Positions 28,446 to 37,133 of a stretch of 64,000 nucleotides of DNA are shown piece after piece (position 1 is the first letter of the stretch; the number at the start of each line of letters is the position of its first letter). The notes under the pieces were generated by a model. That model ran no database searches, had not been told where the DNA came from, and saw nothing but the letters and a program-made list of their open reading frames with translations. This DNA is from G965207345 sp965207345. Lineage in GTDB: Bacteria > Pseudomonadota > Gammaproteobacteria > PS1 > Pseudothioglobaceae. The position numbers were made by a program, and so were the translations under genes. Location: positions 434,001-498,000 of the forward strand of contig OZ242280.1 of the NCBI GenBank assembly GCA_965207345.1, in the 5' to 3' direction.

Positions 28446-30396
28446 TGATGATATCAGAGCTTATAGTGATAGTTTCACCTTGACCTACCTCCAAGGTATT
28501 AAGGCTAATAGTAGGTCTAAAATTAACTCCAACACCAATTACTAGCCCTTCACTCTCGTTAATGCCATCACTAACCTTAATAGTAAAGCCTGGTTTACGC
28601 GTACTCCCATCATGGGTAAAGCGAATACTGCCTTGTTCAAACTCTGTTTGTGTAAAGCTAGTAATAGCAACCCCTGGACTACCTGCTCGCTCAAAGCGTG
28701 CATATCTAACATCAGATACAGTAAAGGTGAGTGTATCTTCTTGATCAACGTCCCGGGCAATGATGATATCAGGGCCTATAGTGATAGCTTCACCCTGACC
28801 TACCTCAAAGGGATGAAAATCAATAGTAGGTATAGAATTAACTATAACATTGACTAATAACAGATCACTAGTGTAAGTGCCATCGCTAACCATGATAGTA
28901 AAGCTTGGGTTATGTGCACTCCCATCGTGGATAAAGTGAATACTGCCTTGTTCAATCTCTGCTTGTGTAAAGCTAGTAATAGCAGTCCCTGGACTACCTG
29001 TTCGCTCAAAGCGAGCATATGTAATACTAGATACAGTAAAGGTGAGTGTATCTCCCTGATTAGTATCCTGGGCACTAATGATATCAGGGCTTATAGTGAT
29101 AGTTTCACCTTCACCTACCTCCAAGGTATTAAGGCTAATAGTAGGTCTAAAATTAACTATAACACTAGCTAATAACGCATTACTCTCGTAAGTGCCATCA
29201 CTAACCATGATAGTAAAGCTTGGGTTATGTACACTACCATCATGGATAAAGTGAATACTGCCTTGTTCAATCTCTGCTTGTGTAAAGCTAGTAATAGCAA
29301 CCCCTGGGCTGCCTGCTCGCTCAAAGCGAGCATATGTAATATTAGATACAGTAAAGGTGAGTGTATCTCCCTGATTAGTATCCTGGGCACTAATGATATC
29401 AGAGCTTATAGTGATAGTTTCACCTTCACCTATCTCCAAGGTATTAAGGCTAATAGTAGGTCTAAAATTAACTATAACACTTGCTAATAACGCATCACTC
29501 TCGTAAGTGCCATCACTAACCATGATAGTAAAGCTTGGTTTACGCGTACTCCCATCATGGATAAAGTGAATACTACCTTGTTCAATCTCTGCTTGTGTAA
29601 AGCTAGTAATAGCAACCCCTGGACTACCTGCTCGCTCAAAGCGAGCATATGTAATATCAGATACAGTAAAGGTGAGTGTATCTCCCTGATTAGTATCCTG
29701 GGCACTAATGATATCAGGGCCTATAGTGATAGTTTCACCTTCACCTATCTCCAAGGTATTAAGGCTAATAGTAGGTCTAAAATTAACTATAACACTTACT
29801 AATAACGCATCACTCTCGTAAGTGCCATCACTAACCATGATAGTAAAGCTTGGGTTATGTACACTACCATCATGGATAAAGTGAATACTGCCTTGTTCAA
29901 TCTCTGCTTGTGTAAAGCTAGTAATAGCAACCCCTGGGCTGCCTGCTCGCTCAAAGCGAGCATATGTAATATTAGATACAGTAAAGGTGAGTGTATCTCC
30001 CTGATTAGTATCCTGGGCACTAATGATATCAGAGCTTATAGTGATAGTTTCACCTTCACCTACCTCCAAGGTATTAAGGCTAATAGTAGGTCTAAAATTA
30101 ACTATAACATTAGCTAATAACGCATCACTCTCGTAAGTGCCATCACTAACCATGATAGTAAAGCTTGGGTTATGTGCACTCCTATCGTGGATAAAGTGAA
30201 TACTGCCTTGTTCAATCTCTGCTTGTGTAAAGCTAGTAATAGCAACCCCTGGACTACCTGTTCGCTCAAAGCGTGCATATGTAATACCAGATACAGTAAA
30301 GGTGAGTGTATCTGTATCATCAAAAGTAGTCGCATGAATCATATCAGCACTAACTGTAATACTTCCCCCCCGTCCCACCTTAAAGTTAGAAGCCGT
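18437..30396 (-). repeat. Array of 38 tandem ~315-bp repeats (CSPG/cadherin-like, ~105 aa each)
   Basis: The unit recurs every 315 bp, with some 312- and 318-bp units. Each encodes a domain with F-R-P-T-I-S-L-N-T-L-E-V, G-E-T-I-T-I, a D-x-N-x-G-D-T-L-T-F-x-V calcium-type motif, Y-A-R-F-E-R, F-T-Q-A-E-I-E-Q-G-S-I and F-I-H-D-G-S ending in V-S-D-G-T-Y. The F-T-x-x-x-I-x-x-G-x-I-x-F-x-H-D-G-S core matches CSPG (NG2-like, Cadherin_3) repeats. Three classes are visible: the common type, a variant with F-T-Q-T-E-F-E-Q-G-S-I-R-F (six copies) and a variant with I-Y-F-K-H-L (four copies). The variants recur with a 1,260-bp period. Confidence 0.95.
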
Positions 30397-32898
30397 GAGA
30401 ATAGGTTTAAGATCAATGTCCCACCTATTAACCATGTATTCTGTTAAGTCACCAAGTTCATCCTTACTTAAGGCTCGATCATATAATAAGAACTCACCAA
30501 TGTAGCCATGAAAATGACTATCCTCCCAATGATTAACAGCTTCAAGATTTGCTGGATTGATTATATGGGTGGTGGTGTGTCCGATGCTAGAGCTAGCATG
30601 TGTTACTTGTGCGTCCACATGGTCTACCTGACCGACTAACACACCATCTAAATAAACTTTAAAAATATTATTTGCGTCACTATTCGCACTGGAATCGTGA
30701 ATAGCAACAATTGTATAAGCAGTATTTTCTTGTGCCTCCCCCATGTCTATAAATTTATATTGATGTCCTGCATCCCAATCTTTATTCCAAATCCCTGTAT
30801 AAAGACGGCCATTTGCAATCACAACATTATAACCCCTAAGAAAATTACCTTGTTCATAAATCACTTGAAAGCCACTGATATCAATACCTGTCTTAATGAG
30901 CACAGCAAGTGTTTTTTGGATATGACTGCCTGTATTAATATCCTCGTGATTATTAATACGAAAATGGTCGTTGAGTCCATCAAATTGAAGTGCACTATAG
31001 CTGTTAATAGCACTTGCTCTATAAGTTGGTCTTGAATCCTCCAGGCTCTGCTGTGCATGATGCTGATGGTCTGAGTGTGAAATATCTGTCCAGGTTGTTA
31101 TTACCTCACCGTCTACTGGCTGATTGCTAAAATCACCATCTCCATCAACGTTTTGGGCGTCAAAGTGGGCGACTAATCCAACTTGTGATATTAGACTAAA
31201 TGTAATATCAGCTACTAAATCTCTCGTAAATACACCATCGCTGAAACTAATTTCAAAACTAGGTGTATTAAGACTACCATCATGAATAAATTTAATATTG
31301 CCATTTTGAATATCTTTAAGCGTAAAAGTTGCGATAGCAGTTTTCAGATTATTAGAATGCTCAAAAAAACCGCTTACAACATTGCTAACACTAAATATAA
31401 TTTCATCTGCAAAATGATTAAAATCATCCACATTAATCATATCAGTAGTAATAGTTACAACTCCTCCCTTATGGAGTTCTAATTTAGAAATGGTAGCAGT
31501 AGGTTCAAAGCTAATATTCCATTTATTAACCATATAGTTTGTTAGACTACCAATTTCATCTTCACTTAAAGCATAGTTATATAGCAATAGTTCGCCAACA
31601 TAACCAACAAATTGATGATGGGTCGTGCTATGACCAACATGTTCATGACTAAGAGGATGAAGCGTGTCGCTAATATACCTACTGCTAATAGTAAGTCCTA
31701 TTGAAACATCTCCACCATGAGCCGTTTGTGCATCCACGTGGTCTAGCTCAAGAATAAATCTGCCATTTAGATATGCTTTAAAGGTATTAGCCTCATCACT
31801 TAGACTACTTGAGTCTTGCACAGCAACAATACTATAAACGGTATTTTCTCTAGCTGCACCTAAGTCAATAAATTTATATTGGTGCCCCTCATCCCAATCT
31901 CTTCTATTCCAAACACCAGCATAAAGATGTCCATTTACTACAGTAAAGCTATAACCTACATTTGCATTACCTTGTTCATAAATTACTTGAAATTTATCAA
32001 TATTCGTCCCTGTTTTAACCAGTAAAGCAAAGGTTTTTTGAATATAGTCCCCTCCTTCAATATCTGTATGACCAGAATTAATAAAAAGGCCTCTATCATA
32101 TCTGTCATCCGCAAAAAATGTAAGCGCGCCATGACCATTAATCACATTAGCCACATAAAGTGGAGGGCTAAGTATAGTGCCCATATGATGTGTGTCATTT
32201 GATTCTGAGACATCTCTCCAAGTTCTTACTGTTGCACCATTTGCTGGCTGATTACTAGAATCACCATCGCCATCAATATTTTGTGCATCAAAATGCGCAA
32301 CTAATCCAGTTTGTGGTATCATGCTACTATATGTTGCTGGGGCAGAGATCGTCGCTACACTATCGCTTAAGCTAACATCAAAAGTGGGTGGACTATCCAT
32401 GCCGTAGTGGACAAAATGAACATTGCCATCCCCAATATTTTGCAGTGTAAAGCTCTTAACGGCAACGCCCTCATGCGCTACTAGCTCAAAAAAACCGCCT
32501 AGTACATTATTTACTGTAAATCTAACTTCGTCGGCATTATCTACATCACTTGTGCTTATCATATCTGCAGTTATAGTGATGGTTTCCCCTTGCTCAATCT
32601 CTAAGCCTGAGGTCGTGCCACTGATTACTAAATCATTAGAAATGCTAAAAGGCATACTCATAGCACTACCTAAAAGATCACCTATCACGCTAGCGATAAT
32701 ATTAATAGGCTCTATTCCTTGTACATTATCATCTAGCTGGTTAGCAATTAAAGTAACGGTATTATCTGCCTGTCTTGCTAAAGAAATACTGACCACCTGA
32801 GGTAGTGCGAATATATGGCTGATAAAAGTATGCAAAATGCCCTGTATATTGACTATATTAGCATTTTCTCCAGGACTTCGTTGATTAGCATCTGGCAT
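28378..32898 (-). CDS. Giant T1SS adhesin, N-terminal fragment (ends at frameshift)
   Basis: ATG at 32898 has AGGAG eight bases upstream. Domains in order: a ~90-residue N-terminal region without signal peptide (as expected for type I secretion), a CSPG-like repeat (~98-190), a LamG/ConA-like domain (~196-465), a second CSPG-like repeat (~468-570), a second LamG-like domain (~573-830), then the repeat array from ~835. After Y-A-R-F-E-R-type sequence was expected, the frame ends at 28378 because two bases are missing at 28392/28393. Restoring them joins both fragments into one 5,316-residue protein. No di-alanine LapG cleavage site is evident near the N-terminus, so surface retention by the LapG/LapD route is not supported. 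Confidence 0.88.
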   Translation of the reverse strand: MPDANQRSPGENANIVNIQGILHTFISHIFALPQVVSISLARQADNTVTLIANQLDDNVQGIEPINIIASVIGDLLGSAMSMPFSISNDLVISGTTSGLEIEQGETITITADMISTSDVDNADEVRFTVNNVLGGFFELVAHEGVAVKSFTLQNIGDGNVHFVHYGMDSPPTFDVSLSDSVATISAPATYSSMIPQTGLVAHFDAQNIDGDGDSSNQPANGATVRTWRDVSESNDTHHMGTILSPPLYVANVINGHGALTFFADDRYDRGLFINSGHTDIEGGDYIQKTFALLVKTGTNIDKFQVIYEQGNANVGYSFTVVNGHLYAGVWNRRDWDEGHQYKFIDLGAARENTVYSIVAVQDSSSLSDEANTFKAYLNGRFILELDHVDAQTAHGGDVSIGLTISSRYISDTLHPLSHEHVGHSTTHHQFVGYVGELLLYNYALSEDEIGSLTNYMVNKWNISFEPTATISKLELHKGGVVTITTDMINVDDFNHFADEIIFSVSNVVSGFFEHSNNLKTAIATFTLKDIQNGNIKFIHDGSLNTPSFEISFSDGVFTRDLVADITFSLISQVGLVAHFDAQNVDGDGDFSNQPVDGEVITTWTDISHSDHQHHAQQSLEDSRPTYRASAINSYSALQFDGLNDHFRINNHEDINTGSHIQKTLAVLIKTGIDISGFQVIYEQGNFLRGYNVVIANGRLYTGIWNKDWDAGHQYKFIDMGEAQENTAYTIVAIHDSSANSDANNIFKVYLDGVLVGQVDHVDAQVTHASSSIGHTTTHIINPANLEAVNHWEDSHFHGYIGEFLLYDRALSKDELGDLTEYMVNRWDIDLKPILTASNFKVGRGGSITVSADMIHATTFDDTDTLTFTVSGITYARFERTGSPGVAITSFTQAEIEQGSIHFIHDRSAHNPSFTIMVSDGTYESDALLANVIVNFRPTISLNTLEVGEGETITISSDIISAQDTNQGDTLTFTVSNITYARFERAGSPGVAITSFTQAEIEQGSIHFIHDGSVHNPSFTIMVSDGTYESDALLVSVIVNFRPTISLNTLEIGEGETITIGPDIISAQDTNQGDTLTFTVSDITYARFERAGSPGVAITSFTQAEIEQGSIHFIHDGSTRKPSFTIMVSDGTYESDALLASVIVNFRPTISLNTLEIGEGETITISSDIISAQDTNQGDTLTFTVSNITYARFERAGSPGVAITSFTQAEIEQGSIHFIHDGSVHNPSFTIMVSDGTYESNALLASVIVNFRPTISLNTLEVGEGETITISPDIISAQDTNQGDTLTFTVSSITYARFERTGSPGTAITSFTQAEIEQGSIHFIHDGSAHNPSFTIMVSDGTYTSDLLLVNVIVNSIPTIDFHPFEVGQGEAITIGPDIIIARDVDQEDTLTFTVSDVRYARFERAGSPGVAITSFTQTEFEQGSIRFTHDGSTRKPGFTIKVSDGINESEGLVIGVGVNFRPTISLNTLEVGQGETITISSDIISAQDANRGDTLTFTVFAIICSL

Positions 32899-32979
32899 TG
32901 TTGTTTCTCCTATCTTTATGATTAAAAAACCGCAAACACAACAGTAACAAATGACACTTACCGCTAATAAATTAAGCCC

Positions 32980-32988
32980 TTTATATCA
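32980..32988 (-). promoter_or_regulatory. Candidate extended -10 promoter of the adhesin operon
   Basis: TGATATAAA on the minus strand (32988-32980) is an extended -10 (TGn followed by a 5/6 match). No good -35 is seen at 17 bases, which an extended -10 can tolerate. The leader would be about 75 nt and ends in the good AGGAG site before 32898. Confidence 0.4.
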
Positions 32989-33070
32989 CGAAATAATGCC
33001 TTATAACCATATTAAAATAGTCTATATAAATTTTTAAAAACTCCCCTAATAAGTTTTTTACTCTATTTAC

Positions 33071-33099
33071 TTTATAACTGCAGATTTCTGCGCTAGAAT
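33071..33099 (+). promoter_or_regulatory. Candidate rpsB-tsf promoter
   Basis: TTTATA (33071-33076), 17-base spacer, TAGAAT (33094-33099): 4/6 and 5/6 matches. It would give a leader of about 225 nt upstream of rpsB. A second -10-like GATAAT at 33142-33147 lacks a -35. The region is very AT-rich, so chance matches are likely. Confidence 0.3.
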
Positions 33100-33155
33100 A
33101 TGCCAATTTAAAAATATTTAAAAAAAATAAAAAAATTATGGGATAATCACCCGCT

Positions 33156-33180
33156 ACGCATTTTTTATGCGTTGTTTTTT
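33156..33180 (+). terminator. Terminator-like hairpin in the rpsB leader region
   Basis: ACGCAT (33156-33161) pairs perfectly with ATGCGT (33167-33172), loop TTTTT, followed by TGTTTTTT. It lies upstream of rpsB and downstream of the divergent adhesin start, so no plus-strand gene needs it. It may be an attenuator in the rpsB leader if transcription starts near 33107. Confidence 0.4.
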
Positions 33181-33226
33181 ATTTATCACACAAATCAGAA
33201 AGTATGACGCAGTGATACTTTTAAAA

Positions 33227-33331
33227 CTAAGTTGGGGTGCTTGTTTTTGTATTTAAGCAAATTTGTTTGTTATAAATGCTAGCAAGTTCAACTTGGTGAG
33301 ACGTGGAAGTTATAACCCGGGAGAGTAAATA
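33227..33331 (+). ncRNA. Structured rpsB leader (possible S2 autoregulatory element)
   Basis: CTAAGTTG (33227-33234) can pair with CAACTTGG (33289-33296), one wobble included, closing a ~54-base region with an inner GCTT/AAGC stem. Just after it lies the GGGAGAG ribosome-binding site. Gammaproteobacterial rpsB-tsf operons are known to carry a leader RNA bound by S2. Position and pairing fit that element, but I cannot confirm the conserved bases. Confidence 0.45.
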
Positions 33332-34114
33332 GTGGTAAAAATTAAAATGAAGACAATGCTAGATTCGGGTGTCCATTTTGGGCATAAATCACGTTTCTGG
33401 CACCCAAAAATGGCGCCTTATATTTATGGTATTCGCGGTAATATCCATATTATCAATTTAGAAAAAACCTTAGTAATGTTCTCTGATGCACTTAATTTTG
33501 CAGGCAAACTTGTTAGTGAAGGTGGTAATATTTTATTTGTTGGCACTAAACGCGCCGCCACCGAGATTATTAAAAAGGAATCTATCCGTTGTGCAATGCC
33601 CTATGTTAATCATCGTTGGCTAGGTGGTATGCTGACAAATTACAAAACTATTAAATCTTCAATTAAACGTCTTAAAGATTTAGAATATTTGGCCGGGGAA
33701 AATTTTGCACATGTGAATAAAAAGGAAGGGCTCTTGATGTCAAGGGAATTAGAGAAATTAGAAAAAAATCTTGGCGGTATTAAAAATATTGAAAAAATGC
33801 CTGATGCCTTATTTGTAATTGATGTTGGTTATGAAAAAATTGCAGTTAAAGAAGCGCAAAAATTAAATATTCCTGTCATAGGTGTAGTGGATACAAATTA
33901 TAACCCAGAAAATATTGATTATATTATTCCTGGTAATGATGACTCAATTCGCTCTATTGCTTTTTATGTCAGAGAGCTAACTAATGCTATATTGGAAGCA
34001 AAAACAACAATATTAAAGGTAGAACCAAATAAAAAAATAACTATGGTAACAGACAAGAAAGATAAATTTCTAGTTAAGAATGAATCTAAAAGTGATTCTA
34101 TAACACAAAAATAA
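33332..34114 (+). CDS. rpsB: 30S ribosomal protein S2
   Basis: S2 joins the 30S subunit late and anchors S1. The start is GTG at 33332 with GGGAGAG seven bases upstream; it aligns with the family N-terminus better than the ATG five codons later. The signature M-L-x-x-G-V-H-F-G-H at residues 9-18, the W-x-P-K-M-A-P-Y-I-Y-G segment, the R-W-L-G-G-M-L-T-N block and the C-terminal P-V-I-G-V-V-D-T-N-x-x-P-x-x-I-D-Y-x-I-P-G-N-D-D block are all present. Length 260 residues includes a lysine-rich tail. tsf follows 20 bp downstream, the universal rpsB-tsf pair. Confidence 0.98.
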   Translation: MVKIKMKTMLDSGVHFGHKSRFWHPKMAPYIYGIRGNIHIINLEKTLVMFSDALNFAGKLVSEGGNILFVGTKRAATEIIKKESIRCAMPYVNHRWLGGMLTNYKTIKSSIKRLKDLEYLAGENFAHVNKKEGLLMSRELEKLEKNLGGIKNIEKMPDALFVIDVGYEKIAVKEAQKLNIPVIGVVDTNYNPENIDYIIPGNDDSIRSIAFYVRELTNAILEAKTTILKVEPNKKITMVTDKKDKFLVKNESKSDSITQK

Positions 34115-34134
34115 TTTAAAAATTTGGAAATATC

Positions 34135-35022
34135 ATGACAGTAATCAGCGCTACTTTGGTAAAAAAATTAAGAGATAGAGCTGGCTGTGGCATGATGGAA
34201 TGTAAAAAAGCATTGATAGCAACTAGTGGTGATTTAGAAATGGCTATTGATTTAATGCGTGCAGAGGGTGCTATAAAAGCTGCAAAAAAAACTTCTAGGA
34301 TAACAACTGAGGGTGTTACGAAACTTGCACTGTCAGAAAATGGAAAACATGGTGTTTTGCTTGAAATTAACTCAGAAACTGATTTTGTTACCAAAAGTGA
34401 TGATTTTAAAAATTTTACTAATACTTTGGTAGCACTAGCATTGAGGCAAAATATAAAAAATATCCCAACATTGATGAAAACTAAAATTAAAACAAATGTA
34501 AGTGTTGAATCAGCCAGAGAAACATTGGTGGCAAAGGTTGGTGAAAATGTTAGTGTTCGACGCCTAACGGCAATGACAATTGACACCGGTTTCATCGGTA
34601 GTTATCAACATGGAGAGCGTATCGGGGTGCTTGTAAATCTCACAAAGGAAGACGAAATACTTGCTAAAGATATTGCCATGCACATCGTGGCGAGCAATCC
34701 AGAATATGTTGATAAAACAAGCGTGCCTGATGTGCGCATAACTAGAGAAAAAGCAATTTTTGCTGAGCAAGCAAAAAAAAACTCTAAAATAGAGAATATT
34801 ATTGAAAAAATAGTTAATGGCAAACTGGATAAATTTATCAATGAAATCACGCTATACGGCCAGAAATTTGTTAAAAATCCTGACATCACAATCGCAACAC
34901 TGCTCAAATCTCACAACGCACGAGTGATATCTTTTGTGCGTTATGAAGTTGGCGAAGGTATTGAAAAAGCACGAAGCGACTTTAGAGAAGAGGTTATGAT
35001 ACAAGCACAAGGAATAACTTAG
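34135..35022 (+). CDS. tsf: Translation elongation factor Ts
   Basis: EF-Ts exchanges GDP for GTP on EF-Tu. At 295 residues it is full length. The N-terminal UBA-like domain has V-K-K-L-R-D-R-A-G-C-G-M-M-E-C-K-K-A-L (from residue 8). The core has the E-I-N-S-E-T-D-F-V signature near residue 78 that contacts EF-Tu, and the H-I-V-A-S-N-P block near residue 183. The C-terminal domain is conserved. In most gammaproteobacteria pyrH and frr follow; here cdsA follows after 105 bp, so the cluster has been rearranged or those genes moved. Confidence 0.98.
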   Translation: MTVISATLVKKLRDRAGCGMMECKKALIATSGDLEMAIDLMRAEGAIKAAKKTSRITTEGVTKLALSENGKHGVLLEINSETDFVTKSDDFKNFTNTLVALALRQNIKNIPTLMKTKIKTNVSVESARETLVAKVGENVSVRRLTAMTIDTGFIGSYQHGERIGVLVNLTKEDEILAKDIAMHIVASNPEYVDKTSVPDVRITREKAIFAEQAKKNSKIENIIEKIVNGKLDKFINEITLYGQKFVKNPDITIATLLKSHNARVISFVRYEVGEGIEKARSDFREEVMIQAQGIT

Positions 35023-35127
35023 TCTTGATAAATTTAATAACCAAGTCTCAAAATGGTTGATTTATTTTGATTTTGTGAGTTTACATTGGTTTTATTTTTG
35101 AGCTATTTAAAATAAGCAGTGCGTATA

Positions 35128-35940
35128 ATGAAACGGGAAGCATTTTTGATACGAATGATTAGTGCTGTTTTTCTCGCTACACTTTTTCTGCTTGGGGTTT
35201 ATCAGCTTCCACACTACGCCTTCAAATCTCTACTAGTTATTTTGGTACTTATCGCCGCTTGGGAATGGTGTAAATTATCGCAAATTAAGCACGTATATCA
35301 TTATGGCGTTTTTTTATTACTATGCTTAGTGCTTAGCCTTATCATGTTCTTTTTGCCAATACTTATTATCACTATTTCTTTTTTATGGTGGTTGTTTAAT
35401 ATATTTTTAATTATTAATTTTCCTAATTACAAGCATTATTGGTATGGTGATTGGTGGCTACGTTTATTGAACGGTGCTTTGTTTTTAATACCAATGTTAG
35501 GTGCATTTGTGCTAATTTATGAAAAAAATAATCACTACGTCGTTTTGCTAATGGCGCTTATTTGGAGCGCAGATATTGGCGCTTATCTAATCGGTCGGTT
35601 TTTTGGTTATAGACCCCTAGCAAAATATATCAGCCCAAAAAAAACTATTGAAGGCTTAATCGGCTCTGTTACTAGTGTGCTTGTAATTAGCACAGCTGGT
35701 TTATATTTAGCAAATATAATAACAGACATAGCGCATCTGCTATTTTATTTATCGCTAAGCCTTGTTTTAGTTTTGTTTTCCGCTGTTGGTGATTTATATG
35801 AAAGCTTATTTAAACGTGCAGCGCAACTAAAAGACAGTAGTAATATTTTACCTGGGCATGGTGGTTTATTAGATAGGATAGATAGTTTGGCAGCAAGCGC
35901 ACCTTTATTTTATGCTTTTTTATTTTTTAAAGAGCTCTAA
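35128..35940 (+). CDS. cdsA: Phosphatidate cytidylyltransferase CdsA
   Basis: CdsA makes CDP-diacylglycerol from phosphatidate and CTP for phospholipid synthesis in the inner membrane. The ATG at 35128 is preferred to a GTG at 35119 because it begins M-K-R-E-A-F-L-I-R-M-I-S-A, matching the family start. There are about seven hydrophobic segments. The C-terminal signature S-L-F-K-R-x4-K-D-S-S-N-I-L-P followed by G-H-G-G-L-L-D-R-I-D matches the family pattern exactly. At 270 residues it is of usual length. The stop is directly followed by the dxr ATG, so both are translated from one message. The uppS gene that normally precedes it is absent. Confidence 0.95.
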   Translation: MKREAFLIRMISAVFLATLFLLGVYQLPHYAFKSLLVILVLIAAWEWCKLSQIKHVYHYGVFLLLCLVLSLIMFFLPILIITISFLWWLFNIFLIINFPNYKHYWYGDWWLRLLNGALFLIPMLGAFVLIYEKNNHYVVLLMALIWSADIGAYLIGRFFGYRPLAKYISPKKTIEGLIGSVTSVLVISTAGLYLANIITDIAHLLFYLSLSLVLVLFSAVGDLYESLFKRAAQLKDSSNILPGHGGLLDRIDSLAASAPLFYAFLFFKEL

Positions 35941-37104
35941 ATGAAGCAGCTCGCCATACTAGGTGCAACAGGATCAATTGGTACAAACACACTGGCTGTG
36001 GTTGACTTGCATCCTAATTTATTCAAAATTTTTGCACTCAGCGCAGATAAAAATTGGAAAAAAATGTCTCTGCTGTGTCAGCGCTATCAACCTCGGTTTG
36101 CGCTTATGAAAAATATTGCTGCTGCAAAATATTTGCAAAAAACACTTAAAGAAAAAGGCTATATCCAAACAGAAGTGCTTTGTGGCGAAGAGGATCTCTG
36201 TGATATTGTTGCGCACAAAGATTTAGATTATGTCATGGCAGCTATTGTTGGTAGTGCTGGTATGCATTCGGCACTTGCAAGTATTAAGGCAAGTAAACGT
36301 TTACTTCTTGCAAATAAAGAAACATTAGTATTGTCTGGTGATTTGCTCATGCAAACCTTACATCAATCAAAAGCAGAATTATTACCAGTAGATAGTGAAC
36401 ATTCGGCAATTTTTCAGTGTTTAAAATCTGGAAAATCAGGTTTAAAAAAAATTCAACTGACTGCTTCTGGCGGTCCATTTTTAAATACACCTTATGCCGA
36501 ACTCAGACATATAACACCGGATGAAGCTTGTGCACATCCAAATTGGCAAATGGGACGCAAAATTTCAATTGATTCTGCCACCATGATGAATAAAGGTTTA
36601 GAAATAATTGAAGCCCATTATTTATTTGGTTTATCAAGCGATGCTATTGAGGTCATCATTCACCCTCAAAGTTTGGTGCATTCACAAGTATTTTATGAAG
36701 ATGGCTCTTCGCTTGCACAACTTAGTCTACCTGATATGCGCACAGCAATTACTTACGCGCTTTCCTACCCAAATCGTATAAACTCTGGCGTGGCTGATTT
36801 AGATTTAAGTGCATCTTCTCCCCTTGAATTCTATCAACCTAATTTAAAACAATTTCCGTGTTTAAAGCTGAGCATAGAAGCCCTAAAACAGGGCGGTAAC
36901 GCAATGGCAACGCTCAGTAGCGCAAACGAAGTGGCAGTTAATGCTTTTTTAAATTGTGAAATTGGATTTTTAGATATTGCTGTTATTATTGAAGAAACAC
37001 TTGAGAAGCATCCAACCTGTCGCCTTGACTGTCTTGAAAGTATTATCCAAAACGATAAAAAAGCCCGCATATTAGCACGAAAAGTTATGCAAAATATATC
37101 GTAA
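35941..37104 (+). CDS. dxr: 1-deoxy-D-xylulose 5-phosphate reductoisomerase
   Basis: Dxr converts DXP to 2-C-methyl-D-erythritol 4-phosphate with NADPH, the committed step of the MEP isoprenoid pathway. The NADPH-binding G-A-T-G-S-I-G is at residues 8-14, L-A-N-K-E-T-L-V near residue 120, the metal-binding P-V-D-S-E-H-S-A-I-F-Q near 148, and S-G-G-P-F near 181. Length 387 is normal. The ATG follows the cdsA stop without a gap. In the common order rseP and bamA come next; here a membrane-anchored M23 peptidase gene follows instead. Confidence 0.97.
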   Translation: MKQLAILGATGSIGTNTLAVVDLHPNLFKIFALSADKNWKKMSLLCQRYQPRFALMKNIAAAKYLQKTLKEKGYIQTEVLCGEEDLCDIVAHKDLDYVMAAIVGSAGMHSALASIKASKRLLLANKETLVLSGDLLMQTLHQSKAELLPVDSEHSAIFQCLKSGKSGLKKIQLTASGGPFLNTPYAELRHITPDEACAHPNWQMGRKISIDSATMMNKGLEIIEAHYLFGLSSDAIEVIIHPQSLVHSQVFYEDGSSLAQLSLPDMRTAITYALSYPNRINSGVADLDLSASSPLEFYQPNLKQFPCLKLSIEALKQGGNAMATLSSANEVAVNAFLNCEIGFLDIAVIIEETLEKHPTCRLDCLESIIQNDKKARILARKVMQNIS

Positions 37105-37133
37105 TAGTGGCATGACTTTTACATCAAAATTAT

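Noticed and set aside
18437..30396. CRISPR array
   Set aside because: Periodic repeats are 315-bp coding units with no spacers. They keep a reading frame apart from the single deletion.
18440..30447. Dozens of 60-112-codon ORFs on both strands, repeated at 315-bp intervals
   Set aside because: They are alternate-frame readings of the adhesin repeat array. Their spacing follows the repeat, their sequences are low-complexity translations of the same bases, and none has its own start signal.
34116..34907. Minus-strand ORFs of 68-159 codons inside tsf
   Set aside because: They are antisense shadows of tsf, which has full-length family similarity on the plus strand.
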